The notes under the pieces: generated by a model
Seen by the model: the letters and a program-made list of their open reading frames with translations, nothing else
Databases searched by the model: none
What the model was told of the DNA's origin: nothing
Assembly: GCA_963796565.1 (NCBI GenBank)
Contig: CAWCMA010000001.1
Location: 434,001 to 498,000, forward strand
From: JAKAVN01 sp963796565
Lineage (GTDB): Bacteria; Desulfobacterota; Binatia; Binatales; Binataceae
Reading direction: 5' to 3'
DNA: 64,000 nt
Made by a program: the position numbers and the translations under genes
Shown: positions 26,868 through 35,773 of the stretch, in pieces
Position numbering within the stretch: the stretch's first letter is position 1
Layout of the letters: every line of letters starts with the position of its first letter

Positions 26868-27716
26868 ATGGAGACGGGCATGCCACTTACACCGACGATG
26901 ACGAACGGGCACGTGAATGGCGCAAACGAGGAAGGGCCGCTCACCGATACCCTGATCGATTGCAACATTTCAGAGCTTCACTACGGCAAGTTCAAGGCCG
27001 TGCGCGACGTGGCTCTGAAAGTGAAGAAGGGCACCATCACCGCTTTCATCGGCCCCTCGGGATGCGGCAAGAGCACGGTCCTGCGCTGCCTCAACCGGAT
27101 GAACGATCTGGTGCGCGGGTTTCGCCTCAGAGGACACGTTATCTTCCGCGGCCAGGATATCTACGCCTCCAAAGTCGATCCGGTTGCCGTGCGCCGAAAT
27201 ATCGGGATGGTATTTCAGCAGCCCAATCCGTTCGCGATGAGCATCTTCAGGAACGTCGCTTTCGGACTGCGTTTGAATCGCTACAAGGGTCCGGTCGAGG
27301 ACAAGGTCGAGGCGGCCTTGCGTCAGGCCGCGCTCTGGGACGAAGTCAAGGACAAGCTTCGAACGAGTGCGCTGGCGCTCTCCGGCGGACAGCAACAGCG
27401 GCTATGTATCGCGCGCGCCGTCGCCACCGAACCGGCGGTGCTGCTGATGGACGAGCCATGCTCGGCGCTCGATCCGATAGCGACGCGCCGGATTGAAGAG
27501 CTGATGGCGGAGCTGAAGAAAAAATACACCATCGCCATCGTCACCCATAATCTTCAGCAGGCCAAGCGCGTGGCGGATACGACCGCATTCCTGTACGTGG
27601 ATACTTCGGCCGGCGGGCGCACTGGCTACATGGTCGAGTACGGTCCGACCCAGGCGATTTTCGATAACCCCAGGGAAGAGCACACCAAGCAATATATCCG
27701 CGGTGAATTCAGCTAA
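26868..27716 (+). CDS. pstB: Phosphate ABC transporter ATP-binding protein
   Basis: 282 aa. Walker A GPSGCGKST, signature LSGGQQQR, Walker B LLMDEPCSALD and the switch His in VTHNLQQA are all present, with the PstB-specific LNRMND and GMVFQQPNPF segments. A 30-residue hydrophilic N-terminal extension precedes the domain; ATG 26880 would shorten it by four residues. Last gene of the operon. No phoU follows, which is unusual for pst operons. Confidence 0.95.
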   Translation: METGMPLTPTMTNGHVNGANEEGPLTDTLIDCNISELHYGKFKAVRDVALKVKKGTITAFIGPSGCGKSTVLRCLNRMNDLVRGFRLRGHVIFRGQDIYASKVDPVAVRRNIGMVFQQPNPFAMSIFRNVAFGLRLNRYKGPVEDKVEAALRQAALWDEVKDKLRTSALALSGGQQQRLCIARAVATEPAVLLMDEPCSALDPIATRRIEELMAELKKKYTIAIVTHNLQQAKRVADTTAFLYVDTSAGGRTGYMVEYGPTQAIFDNPREEHTKQYIRGEFS

Positions 27717-27873
27717 GCTGAGCCGTGTCCAGATGGTGATCGGACGGGCTATCCGCGCCTTTTCGCAAGTTCGTTCTTAAATCCAGCGTTATCCATCTGG
27801 CCGGATATGCGCGGGAGGCATGGTCGCGGCGGGCGCGCGCATCGGCATTTGTACCCGCTACGCCAGGAGTTCA

Positions 27874-29298
27874 ATGGCTGATTTCGAATACGACCTGGTG
27901 GTCGTCGGTTCGGGCCCCGCGGGCCATCACGCGGCGATCCAGGCGGCCAAGCTTCGAAAGCGCGTCTTGATGGTCGAACGCAAGGCTCTCGTCGGCGGAA
28001 CCTGCATCAACATCGGTACAATTCCGAGCAAGACGATGCGTGAGGCGATTCTCTATCTTTCCGGCTATCGCGAACACGCGGTATACGGCGAGTCGTACCG
28101 ACTCAAGGAAAAGATCACGCTGCGAGATCTCCTGTTTCGCGTGGAGCCCGTGGTGCGTCACGAGATCGACGTCACGCGCAACCAATTGCTGCGCAACGGC
28201 ATCGAACTGGTGCACGCCGGCGCTGCCTTCGTCGATCGGCACACCCTGCGCCTTGGCTTTCCCGACGCGGCCGGCGCCCGCCGGGTAACCACCGACAAGG
28301 TCGTGATCGCCGTGGGCACACAAGCCACCCGCGATCCGCAGATGCCGATCGATGGCCACAGTGTTTTTTCCAGCGACGATATTCTGCAAATGGAAGAGCT
28401 GCCCCAGACCCTGACGGTGGTCGGGGCGGGCGTGATCGGATGCGAGTACGCGAGCATGTTCGCTGCGATCGGCGTTCGCGTGACGCTGGTCGACAAACGT
28501 CCGCGCTTGCTGCCCTTCGTCGATGGCGAACTCATCGAAGCGCTGAGCTACCATTTGCGCGAGCGGCGCGTGATGCTGCGCCTGGGGGAAGAGGTGGATC
28601 GGGTCGAAATCATCGAGGATGCGGACGGCCGCCGCGTCCGGACCGTGCTGAAGAGCGCCAAGCAGATCGTGAGCGACAAGGTGCTGTGCAGCGTCGGACG
28701 AACCGGCGCAACCGCGGAGTTGAATCTTGAGGCCGCGGGCGTGATCCCCGACGATCGCGGCCGCATCCGGGTCAACGAGTGCTTTCAGACCTCGGCCCCC
28801 ACGATTTACGCCGCGGGTGACGTGGTCGGGTTCCCCAGCCTGGCGTCGGCCTCGATGGAGCAGGGGCGGCTGGCCGCGTGCAGCGCATTCGGAATCGAGG
28901 CTGCGCAGGTCCGCGCACTGTTTCCTTATGGAATCTACACCATCCCCGAAATGTCATTTGTCGGACTCAACGAGGAAGAGCTGACAGAGCAAGGAGTCGC
29001 CTACGAGACTGGCAGGGCGCCCTATCGCGAGATCGCGCGCGGCCGGATAGTCGGCGACAACATCGGATTCGTCAAACTGCTCTTCCATCGCGAGACGCGC
29101 GAGCTGTTGGGCGTGCATATAATTGGCGAGGGTGCGGTCGAGCTGATCCACATCGGACAGGCCGTGCTCGCGCTGGGCGGCCGGCTCGATTACTTCATCG
29201 ACACGGTCTTCAATTATCCGACGCTTGCCGAGTGCTACAAAAACGCCGCCTTCGACGGAATCAACCGGCTGCGGTTCGCGCCGGCAACTCTGTCTTGA
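27874..29298 (+). CDS. sthA: Soluble pyridine nucleotide transhydrogenase-like flavoprotein
   Basis: 474 aa from ATG 27874, with AGGAG six bases upstream. FAD-binding GSGPAGHHAA at the N-terminus, NAD(P)-binding GAGVIGCEYASMFA in the middle and the dimerisation domain at the C-terminus, as in flavin disulfide reductases. The active-site pair reads GGTCINIGT: Cys44 is kept and the second Cys is Thr49. That C-x4-T pattern separates SthA from lipoamide dehydrogenase. It balances NADH and NADPH pools in the cytosol. It stands alone after pstB. Confidence 0.88.
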   Translation: MADFEYDLVVVGSGPAGHHAAIQAAKLRKRVLMVERKALVGGTCINIGTIPSKTMREAILYLSGYREHAVYGESYRLKEKITLRDLLFRVEPVVRHEIDVTRNQLLRNGIELVHAGAAFVDRHTLRLGFPDAAGARRVTTDKVVIAVGTQATRDPQMPIDGHSVFSSDDILQMEELPQTLTVVGAGVIGCEYASMFAAIGVRVTLVDKRPRLLPFVDGELIEALSYHLRERRVMLRLGEEVDRVEIIEDADGRRVRTVLKSAKQIVSDKVLCSVGRTGATAELNLEAAGVIPDDRGRIRVNECFQTSAPTIYAAGDVVGFPSLASASMEQGRLAACSAFGIEAAQVRALFPYGIYTIPEMSFVGLNEEELTEQGVAYETGRAPYREIARGRIVGDNIGFVKLLFHRETRELLGVHIIGEGAVELIHIGQAVLALGGRLDYFIDTVFNYPTLAECYKNAAFDGINRLRFAPATLS

Positions 29299-29353
29299 GC
29301 GCGTGCGGCCGCGACCCCGCGTTCGGCGTGCGCGCGGCGGGTCGAGCGGCGTC

Positions 29354-30466
29354 TTAGGCCGGCTTTTTGGGCGCCGGCGGGACTCCGGCTTCCAGCTCGA
29401 GCGGCAGCTCGAACCTGATCGCCTGCGGCGGCTCGCAGACGGTGTCGCTGCAAGCCTGAAAGCGCAACGTGCCGGCGATCTTGTACGGTCCCGGAGGAAT
29501 AGTTTTGCCGAAGGGCTCCAGGAATTTCGCCGGCATCGGCGGCGGACTCCATTTGATCCCGAGCTTGCCGGTCGCGCGAACCTCGCCCTCGTACACCGGC
29601 AGCGTTTCGCCCAGCGCCTTGAGCCGCATCGACTTCGCGGCCGGCAATTCGATCGATTGTTCGCCGACAATTGGGCTTTCGAAAATCAATTCGGTCGGCC
29701 GATAGTTACCGGGCAGCGGCGTGCCATAGACGTGCCATCCCGGGTTCAACCGGATGCTCAGCGCGGTTGCCAGCTCCTGTCCGGGGAAGCATCGATCGGC
29801 CGACAGTGTCACCGTCGCGTTGAACGCACCGGCATCGATTTCAACCGAGTTCGCACCGGCGGCGCCGTCCCTGTTGCGCATCGCGAGCGCGGTGGCCGAG
29901 GGGCGATGCTCGTAGCTGGGGAGGAACAACTTGTCGCGTACCGTGCCGTCGGGAGCGAGCAGATAATCGCCCGGAAACGCCATCCCATACATCATCTTGT
30001 GATTTTCTGGGATGTTGGTGTTGAGAATTCCGAACGCGCGAATGACCTTGCTGCCGGCGTCCGAGAGCAATGGATAGCCAATCTTGTACGCTTCGCCGAA
30101 GGCGGCGAGAATTTCGCGCGAATCGTAGGTGATCGCCGCGGCGTTATAGCCTGCGGCCTTCAGCGTTTCCAGCGACTGTTGCAGCTCGACGAGCTGGTTG
30201 CGGCAGTAGGGTCACCAATCGGCGCTGCGGCTGAAGACCAGCAGCAAGCCGTTGGGCCCCGACAGATCTTTCAGCGTGCGGCTTTTGCTGTGCTGGTCGG
30301 GGAGGGTGAAATCGGGAACCCGCTGGCCGATTTCCGGCCCGGTGCGATAGCCGTCGTTCTGAGCGGCTACGAACTGTCCCCATTCTTCGGAGGTGATATC
30401 GCTTCCGCCGCTGCGAAATTTGCGAACTACGCCGTGCAGGATTTCAGCCTTGGCTTTCGCGTCCAT
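29354..30466 (-). CDS. Probable selenoprotein: redoxin (AhpC/TSA-like) fused to a DsbD-alpha-like domain, in-frame TGA as Sec85
   Basis: Read through TGA 30212-30214 the gene gives 370 residues. Residues 45-200 form a redoxin domain (VPDFTLPDQHS, then LLLVFSRSADW-U-PYCRNQLVELQ). The UGA falls exactly where this family has the first Cys of the CPYC motif, giving U-P-Y-C. Residues 230-360 resemble the N-terminal domain of DsbD (LNPGWHVYG, QACSDTVCEPP). The frame stays open and conserved on both sides of TGA, arguing against a decayed gene. No signal peptide is visible. It is the last gene of the ccsA-hemA-hemCD run, 68 bp after hemCD. Alternatives are a nonsense mutation or a sequencing error. 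Confidence 0.75.
30176..30206 (-). promoter_or_regulatory. SECIS-like hairpin downstream of the in-frame TGA
   Basis: On the minus strand, CAGCTC and GAGCTG (30191-30196 and 30182-30187) pair around the loop GTC, whose first base is G. The loop is 22-24 nt after the TGA, inside the 16-37 nt window known for bacterial SECIS elements. Weak outer pairs (CTG with CAG) could extend the stem. Folding was judged by eye only. Confidence 0.5.
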
Positions 30467-30534
30467 AGTGCCTCAGTCTCGCAAAGCGCGGCGTTTTTCG
30501 CCAGCGCGGCTTACGCGTGGATCGGGGCGCGTGT

Positions 30535-32355
30535 TTATGTGGTGCGGTCCACAAAGTAATTCCGGATCGCATCGATCAGCGCCGCAACCGTGTACTCGGC
30601 CGGCTGCGCGACCACTTGAAGTCCGGCCGCGTCTGCGGTCTCGGCGGTTATCGGGCCAATTGCGGCGGCCTTGAGTCCGCGGGCGGCGGCTCCGACCATC
30701 TCGCAGAAATTCGTCGCCGTGCTGGAGCTGGTGAAGGCGACGAGGTCGATGGTGCCTGCGATTGCCATCGCACGCACGCGATCGATCGGCGCGTGCTCGG
30801 GCTTCACGGTCTTGTAGACCGGCGCGACGACGACTTCGCGCGCGCCCGCCGCGATCAGCATCTCCGGCAACACTTCGCGCGCGACCTGGGCGCGGGGAAT
30901 CAGGATTTGCGCGTCGCGGATTCGCTCGGCGCCGATCGCCTCGATAATCGCCTCGGCGCGATACTCGGCAGGGATCGCGGCGACCGTCAGCGCGTGCGCA
31001 GCTAGACGCGCGGCGGTGGCGGGGCCGATCGCGACAAGCTTTGGGCCGGAGAGCGCGCGCACGTCGGCGCCACGCGTCCTCATCCGCTCAAGCAGGCGCT
31101 CGACGCCGGTTGCGCTGGTGAAGATCACCCAGTCGAAACCGGCCAGGCGCTCGAGCGCCGCGTCGATCTCCGCGTAACTGTCAGGCGCGACCGCCTCGAT
31201 AGTTGGAAATTCCGTGACCTCGGCGCCGAGCGCGCGCAAGCCGGCGGCGAATGAGCCGCCGGCGTCGCGCGCCCGCGTAATTACGACTCGTCGTCCGTGA
31301 AGCGGCATCGATGCGGCGGAGTCAGGCCGCGCGCCGGGTCGCGGCGCGCGGCCTGACTCCGCCGCATTGGCCGTCGCCACGGTTGCGGCGGCGGGCTCGC
31401 CATCGCCGGCAATGAGCGCCCCTGCGCCGCTCGCGAGCATCCGCTGCGCCAGCCGCGCGCCGAGCGCGGCGGCGGCTGCCCTGGCGCTCGGCATTTGGTC
31501 CGAGATTTCGTCGATCAGGTGGCGCGCGCCGTCGACGCTGAAGACCAGCGCGCGCATGTCAAGCGTGACCGCGTCGAGCCTCGCGATCACGCCGATGGGC
31601 GAAACGCACGAGGCGCCGAGCGCGGCCAGGAAGGCGCGCTCGGCGACGGCTTCGAGATGGGTCCGCGGATCGTCGAGCACGGCGAGCGCGGCCTCGATTT
31701 CGTCCGAGCCGCCGACCGGGCCGCCGGCGAGCCCCTCGATACAGAGCGCGCCCTGGCCGCCGCAGGGGACGAAGTCGCGCTCGTCGAGCGCGGCGAGTGC
31801 GACGCCGCTGGCGGCGTCGCCACGCTCCAACCGCATCAGCCCCGCCATCGCGAGGATGATGGCGTCGAAGTCGCCGGCGGCGAGGCGCTCCAGACGCGTG
31901 TCGACGTTGCCGCGCAGCGCGACAATTCGGAGGTCGGGGCGCAGGCGCAACGCCTCGAAGCGCCGGCGCGCCGACGAGGTGCCGAGCCGTGCGCCGCGCG
32001 GGAGCTCGGCGAGCGAGCCGCCGGCGCACGACAGCAGCGCGTCGCGCGGGTCGGCGCGCTCGGGCACCGCGGCGATGCGGAAGCCGGAGGCGAGCTGGGC
32101 GGGCAGATCCTTCATCGAATGTACCGCCAGATCGATACGGCCATCGTCGAGGGCCTGCTCCAGTTCCTTGATGAAGAGTCCCTTGCCACCGATTTGGGCG
32201 AGCGCCGCCGTGGCCATCCGGTCACCGCTGGTGCGAATGGGGACGATCTCGATGCTCACGGACGGGATGAGCGCCGTGAGCTTGTGCCGCACCAGCTCGG
32301 CCTGCGCGAGCGCGAGCCGGCTGGGACGCGAACCGATACGGAGTACGGAGCTCAT
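30535..32355 (-). CDS. hemCD: Fused porphobilinogen deaminase and uroporphyrinogen-III synthase
   Basis: 606 aa. Residues 1-305 are HemC: HSMKDLPA, CGGQGALCIE and GASCVSPIGV, whose Cys anchors the dipyrromethane cofactor. Residues 355-600 are HemD: RVVITRARDAGG at its start, later IFTSATGVERLLERM and AFTSSSTATNF. Together they turn porphobilinogen into uroporphyrinogen III. The linker of about 45 residues is Ala/Pro-rich and partly encoded by a perfect 25-bp-arm palindrome. It follows hemA by 40 bp, a gap with a TATATATA run. Fusions of these two enzymes are known in several bacteria. Confidence 0.94.
   Translation of the reverse strand: MSSVLRIGSRPSRLALAQAELVRHKLTALIPSVSIEIVPIRTSGDRMATAALAQIGGKGLFIKELEQALDDGRIDLAVHSMKDLPAQLASGFRIAAVPERADPRDALLSCAGGSLAELPRGARLGTSSARRRFEALRLRPDLRIVALRGNVDTRLERLAAGDFDAIILAMAGLMRLERGDAASGVALAALDERDFVPCGGQGALCIEGLAGGPVGGSDEIEAALAVLDDPRTHLEAVAERAFLAALGASCVSPIGVIARLDAVTLDMRALVFSVDGARHLIDEISDQMPSARAAAAALGARLAQRMLASGAGALIAGDGEPAAATVATANAAESGRAPRPGARPDSAASMPLHGRRVVITRARDAGGSFAAGLRALGAEVTEFPTIEAVAPDSYAEIDAALERLAGFDWVIFTSATGVERLLERMRTRGADVRALSGPKLVAIGPATAARLAAHALTVAAIPAEYRAEAIIEAIGAERIRDAQILIPRAQVAREVLPEMLIAAGAREVVVAPVYKTVKPEHAPIDRVRAMAIAGTIDLVAFTSSSTATNFCEMVGAAARGLKAAAIGPITAETADAAGLQVVAQPAEYTVAALIDAIRNYFVDRTT
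31311..31367. repeat. Perfect palindrome (25-bp arms) inside hemCD linker
   Basis: Arms 31311-31335 and 31343-31367 are exact reverse complements with a 7-bp loop. In frame, it encodes about 19 residues of the HemC-HemD linker. Shares GCGGAGT and a GC-rich inner arm with the rnhA palindromes. Confidence 0.92.
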
Positions 32356-32395
32356 CTATATATATTTTGTCGGATACGTCGGGAGGCGCCGCAGG

Positions 32396-33745
32396 TCAGG
32401 ATTCCTCGTCGTCGTCCATCTCGAAATCGAGGTTGGCGACACTGTCGGCCAGCGCGGGGCCCTCAGCCACCAGCTCGCCACACAGCAGGCGCCGAGCAAT
32501 CTCGGCGGTATATGCAGGGTCGGGAGAGCCGGCGCCGGTGCTACGCAGGCCGGCCAGGATGCGATGGAGCAGCTTGTTGACCAGCGTGCGCGTGAGCGCC
32601 TCGATACGCTGGCGCTCCGCCGGTTCCAATGCGGCGAGCCATGCGCGATGGCGCCCGAGTTCGGTGTCGCGCAGTTGTTCGATGCTCACGCGGATGTCTT
32701 TGATCGCCGGGACCAGGTCCAGCCCGTCCATCCAGCGCATGAATGAAACGAGCGCGTCGGCAACGATGGTTTCGGCCTTGTCGGCCTCGCGTGCGCGCTC
32801 GCCGACCGACTCGGTCACTACCGCGCCGAGGTCGTCGATATCGTACAGATAGACGTTCTCCATCGCGTTGAGCCGCTCGTCGAAGTTACGCGGTACGCCC
32901 AGGTCGATGAGGAAGATCGGCCGGTAGCGGCGCTCGCGCAGGACGGCCTCGATGTCATCGGGCTCGAGCACGGGCCGTGCGGCTGAGAGCGAGCCAATCA
33001 CGATGTCGGCGATCTTGAGGTACGGGCGATGATTCTCGAAGGGGACGGCGGTGCCGCCCAGCACGCGCGCCAGTGCGACCGCGTGATCGAAAGTGCGGCT
33101 GGTCACCAGCAGGGTCTCGGCGCCGAGCGCATGGAGCTGGCGCGCGGTTAGTTCGGCCATCTGGCCCGCCCCCATCAGCATCACCGTCTTGTCGCTGAGC
33201 GTATCGAAGATCTGTCCGGCCAGCCGCACCGCGGCCGAACTGACCGACACCGAGCCGCGGCCGATGAGCGTCGCCTTGCGCACCCGCTTGGCTACCGAGA
33301 AGGCGCGATGAAAGGCTCGATGCAGCACCAGGCCGACGGTGCCCGCCTCGGCCGCGTAACCGTACGACAACTTGAGCTGGCCGAGGATTTGCGGCTCGCC
33401 GACTACCATCGAGTCGAGGCTGGCGCCGACCCGGAACAGATGGCGCACGGCGTCGCGGCCCTCGAAGCGATAGATCGCGCCGCCGAATAGCGCCGCATCG
33501 ACCTCGCGGTCGGCGGCGAGAAAGCTGGTGACTTGGTCGATGGCGCGGGCGGAATCGGTTGCCACGCCGACGATCTCGACGCGGTTGCAGGTCGAAATCA
33601 GCGCGGTCTCGGCCAGCGCGGGCACGCGATCTTTGAGCCGCCCAAGCGTCGCGACGATTTCGCTATCGCCATAAGCCAGCCGCTCGCGGACCGCGACCGG
33701 AGCCGTGCGATGGTTGATACCGACGATGAGGAGCTTTTCGTCCAT
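32396..33745 (-). CDS. hemA: Glutamyl-tRNA reductase
   Basis: 449 aa from ATG 33745; the frame is open 300 bp further upstream, but that part overlaps the ccsA-like gene. Reduces glutamyl-tRNA to glutamate-1-semialdehyde, the first committed step of haem synthesis in most bacteria. Catalytic Cys53 is in STCNRVE; GINHRTAP is the N-terminal signature; GAGQMAELTARQL is the NADPH site; the C-terminal helices dimerise. It lies 29 bp after the ccsA-like gene and 40 bp before hemCD. Confidence 0.95.
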   Translation of the reverse strand: MDEKLLIVGINHRTAPVAVRERLAYGDSEIVATLGRLKDRVPALAETALISTCNRVEIVGVATDSARAIDQVTSFLAADREVDAALFGGAIYRFEGRDAVRHLFRVGASLDSMVVGEPQILGQLKLSYGYAAEAGTVGLVLHRAFHRAFSVAKRVRKATLIGRGSVSVSSAAVRLAGQIFDTLSDKTVMLMGAGQMAELTARQLHALGAETLLVTSRTFDHAVALARVLGGTAVPFENHRPYLKIADIVIGSLSAARPVLEPDDIEAVLRERRYRPIFLIDLGVPRNFDERLNAMENVYLYDIDDLGAVVTESVGERAREADKAETIVADALVSFMRWMDGLDLVPAIKDIRVSIEQLRDTELGRHRAWLAALEPAERQRIEALTRTLVNKLLHRILAGLRSTGAGSPDPAYTAEIARRLLCGELVAEGPALADSVANLDFEMDDDEES

Positions 33746-33774
33746 CCTGTCCGCAACTGCGCCCGCCCTGGGCG

Positions 33775-34602
33775 TTAGCCGAAATTCCCGCCGTGCTTGC
33801 CCGGAAAGAGCAGGCTCACGCTCAAGAACGAGCCTAACAATACAGTAAAAACCGCCAGCGTCAGCGCCGCGGCCCGCCGCCCGCGCCATCCCGCGGCGAT
33901 CCGCGATTCCAACAGCGCCGCGTACAACAGCCAGGTTATCAGCGACCACGATTCCTGCGGCTCCCACGACCAGAAATGGCCCCAGGTCGCTTCGGCCCAC
34001 AGCGCGCCACTGACGATCGCCAGCGACAGCATCACGAAGCCCCATTCCAGCAGGCGGTAGTTGATGCGGTCGAGTTTTTCCAGACTCGGCATCGTCTGTC
34101 CCACCGGCGTCATCGGGCGCTTTGCCTTCAGGCGCGACTCATAGACCAGATAGGCGAGACTGACCCCGGCCGCAACCACGAACAGCGCATCGCCCAGAAA
34201 CGCCAGCGTCACGTGGACAGGCAGCCATGCGCTGCGCAAACTGTCTGGAATGACCAGGCGGCCGCGACGCATAAGCAGCATCGCCGCGCCCACCGCGGCC
34301 AGAACGCCCGGCGCCACAAAGGCCCCCAACACCTGCATCCGCATCCGGGATATGAGGACAAAGCTGACGATCGCCGTGAGCCAGGCCAGGAAAGACAGCG
34401 ACTGGGCGAAATTGGTGACCGGAATATTGCCAGCGTTAAGCGCGCCAGTCACCAGGGCCAGCGTGTGGAACAGTACCGCCGCACCCAATAGAGGCACCGC
34501 CTGATCGGTCCAGCGTGGACGGTTGGCAGTGCGCCCGGCCACGAATCCCGCGGCCGAAAGCGCGTAACATACCAGAGCGGGAGGCAGCCATATCGTGTCC
34601 AT
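33775..34602 (-). CDS. CcsA/HemX-type cytochrome c assembly membrane protein
   Basis: 275 aa, about eight hydrophobic segments. The tryptophan-rich signature is plain: WGHFWSWEPQESWSLITW (the WWD motif that handles haem in CcmC/CcsA proteins). Proteins of this family encoded next to hemA are often called HemX. Role: haem handling for cytochrome c maturation, or control of GluTR level. It heads the minus-strand haem operon. Confidence 0.85.
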   Translation of the reverse strand: MDTIWLPPALVCYALSAAGFVAGRTANRPRWTDQAVPLLGAAVLFHTLALVTGALNAGNIPVTNFAQSLSFLAWLTAIVSFVLISRMRMQVLGAFVAPGVLAAVGAAMLLMRRGRLVIPDSLRSAWLPVHVTLAFLGDALFVVAAGVSLAYLVYESRLKAKRPMTPVGQTMPSLEKLDRINYRLLEWGFVMLSLAIVSGALWAEATWGHFWSWEPQESWSLITWLLYAALLESRIAAGWRGRRAAALTLAVFTVLLGSFLSVSLLFPGKHGGNFG

Positions 34603-34787
34603 ACTGAATTATGTGCCAGCACGCGGGATGCCCCGCCGCGCCCGGTGTTAGATAATGCCTGGTCAATGCCGAATTCAACCAGCGCCGCGCCGACGTGCTT
34701 TGCTTGCCGGCGAGTGTATAACACTTGACCCGGACGAGACAGGGTGGCCGGCAGCGTTATACTTGAATGCTTGGCAAGAGAAGAGCA

Positions 34788-35183
34788 ATGGAAAGCACCG
34801 AGGTAAAGCGGTCGCCGAAGCTGCGAGCGGTCAATCAAACGCGCGCGACCGTGCTCTGTGAGCACCTCGAAGTGGCCGGCGGGATAACGGGCAAGAGCCG
34901 CGGCCTGCTCGGACGCGATAGACTCGAGGCGCCAGCGGGGATGTTGTTCGAGGCGGGACGGCTGGAACCGTTCATGTGCATGCACATGTTGTTCATGCGC
35001 TTTGCCATCGACGTTGTGTTCCTGGACCGCGACGGCAGAGCAATCCGGATCGATCACGACTTGCGGCCGTGGCGCATCTCCTCGATCGTCTGGGGCGCAC
35101 GCAAAGCGTTGGAACTTCCGGTCGGTGCCGCGGCGCGCAGCCAAACCGAGGTGGGCGACCAAATTATCTTCGAGCGGTCATAA
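34788..35183 (+). CDS. DUF192 family protein
   Basis: 131 aa from ATG 34788, with AAGAGAAGAG upstream; ATG 34767 would add seven residues. DUF192 hallmarks: SRGLLGRDRLEAPAGMLF, FMCMHMLFMRFAIDVVFLDRDG and the final ALELPVGAA. The family is widespread, often secreted in other organisms; here no signal peptide is evident. Function unknown. Divergent from the haem operon. Confidence 0.8.
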   Translation: MESTEVKRSPKLRAVNQTRATVLCEHLEVAGGITGKSRGLLGRDRLEAPAGMLFEAGRLEPFMCMHMLFMRFAIDVVFLDRDGRAIRIDHDLRPWRISSIVWGARKALELPVGAAARSQTEVGDQIIFERS

Positions 35184-35581
35184 GCCATATCTTCCATCTT
35201 CCATTCGTATTTTAACTGCAAATGTTCTCGATATCCGCGAAAGTGGATTTAGTCGATAATTGCAAGTCACGGCCCGTTTTTTGTCGCGATACGTGCAATG
35301 TTACCTGCGATCATCGCATTTCCGCTCAGAAGCAAGCCTCATCGAAACGTAAATGGTCAAAAAGAAGCGAAACACGATCCATTTACGAAGATCATTTTCT
35401 GGTAGGCGAACCTTTATCTATTCTACGCTCGTCTCATGTCGCAAAGACTACAATGACGTTAACTGCAGTAAACTATTTGTTTATATACAAAACAGAAATC
35501 AAGGTTTGCGAGCGTTGACATCTGAGTAGTCAACCATCCGCAAAGCGGCTCTGAATTGGCTAAGCAAAGGAGGCAATCAAA
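35184..35581. other. AT-rich intergenic region upstream of the Flp pilin gene
   Basis: 398 bp, markedly lower in GC than the rest of the window. Open frames in it have unusual composition and no ribosome-binding site. It presumably carries the promoter of the pilus locus. No sigma-54 consensus (TGGCAC-N5-TTGC) was found by eye. Confidence 0.5.
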
Positions 35582-35773
35582 ATGAAGTGCGCGGCGAAGA
35601 TGTTTATCCGCGCCCGTGAGTACGTGATTCGCAGCACTCGTGGCCAGACGATGACCGAGTACGCGCTCATCCTGGCGGGCATCGCGGTCGTGGTCTATGG
35701 CACCTACAAGGCGCTGGACAATAACATCACTTCGCTCTCCACTGGCGTCGATTCCACTCTGACCAACGCGTAA
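35582..35773 (+). CDS. Flp/Fap-type pilin
   Basis: 63 aa, typical of Flp pilins. AAGGAGG lies seven to twelve bases upstream. After a basic leader of about 21 residues the processing region reads RGQTMTEYALILAGIAVVVYG: a Gly before the cleavage point, Glu at +5 style position, then a hydrophobic helix. Major subunit of the Tad (tight adherence) pilus, exported and cleaved by a prepilin peptidase that is not in this window. Confidence 0.88.
   Translation: MKCAAKMFIRAREYVIRSTRGQTMTEYALILAGIAVVVYGTYKALDNNITSLSTGVDSTLTNA

Noticed and set aside
30212..30466. Separate 84-aa protein and a separate downstream gene in place of one redoxin gene
   Set aside because: The first part ends exactly at the redox motif and the second has no start codon or ribosome-binding site until well inside the redoxin domain.
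29225..30559. 444-codon plus-strand frame opposite the redoxin gene, with no stop
   Set aside because: Composition typical of an antisense frame (Arg-rich, few hydrophobic cores); the minus strand encodes recognisable redoxin and DsbD-like domains.
35222..35518. 98-codon open frame in the AT-rich region before flp
   Set aside because: No ribosome-binding site, unusual composition and no recognisable feature; more likely regulatory DNA.
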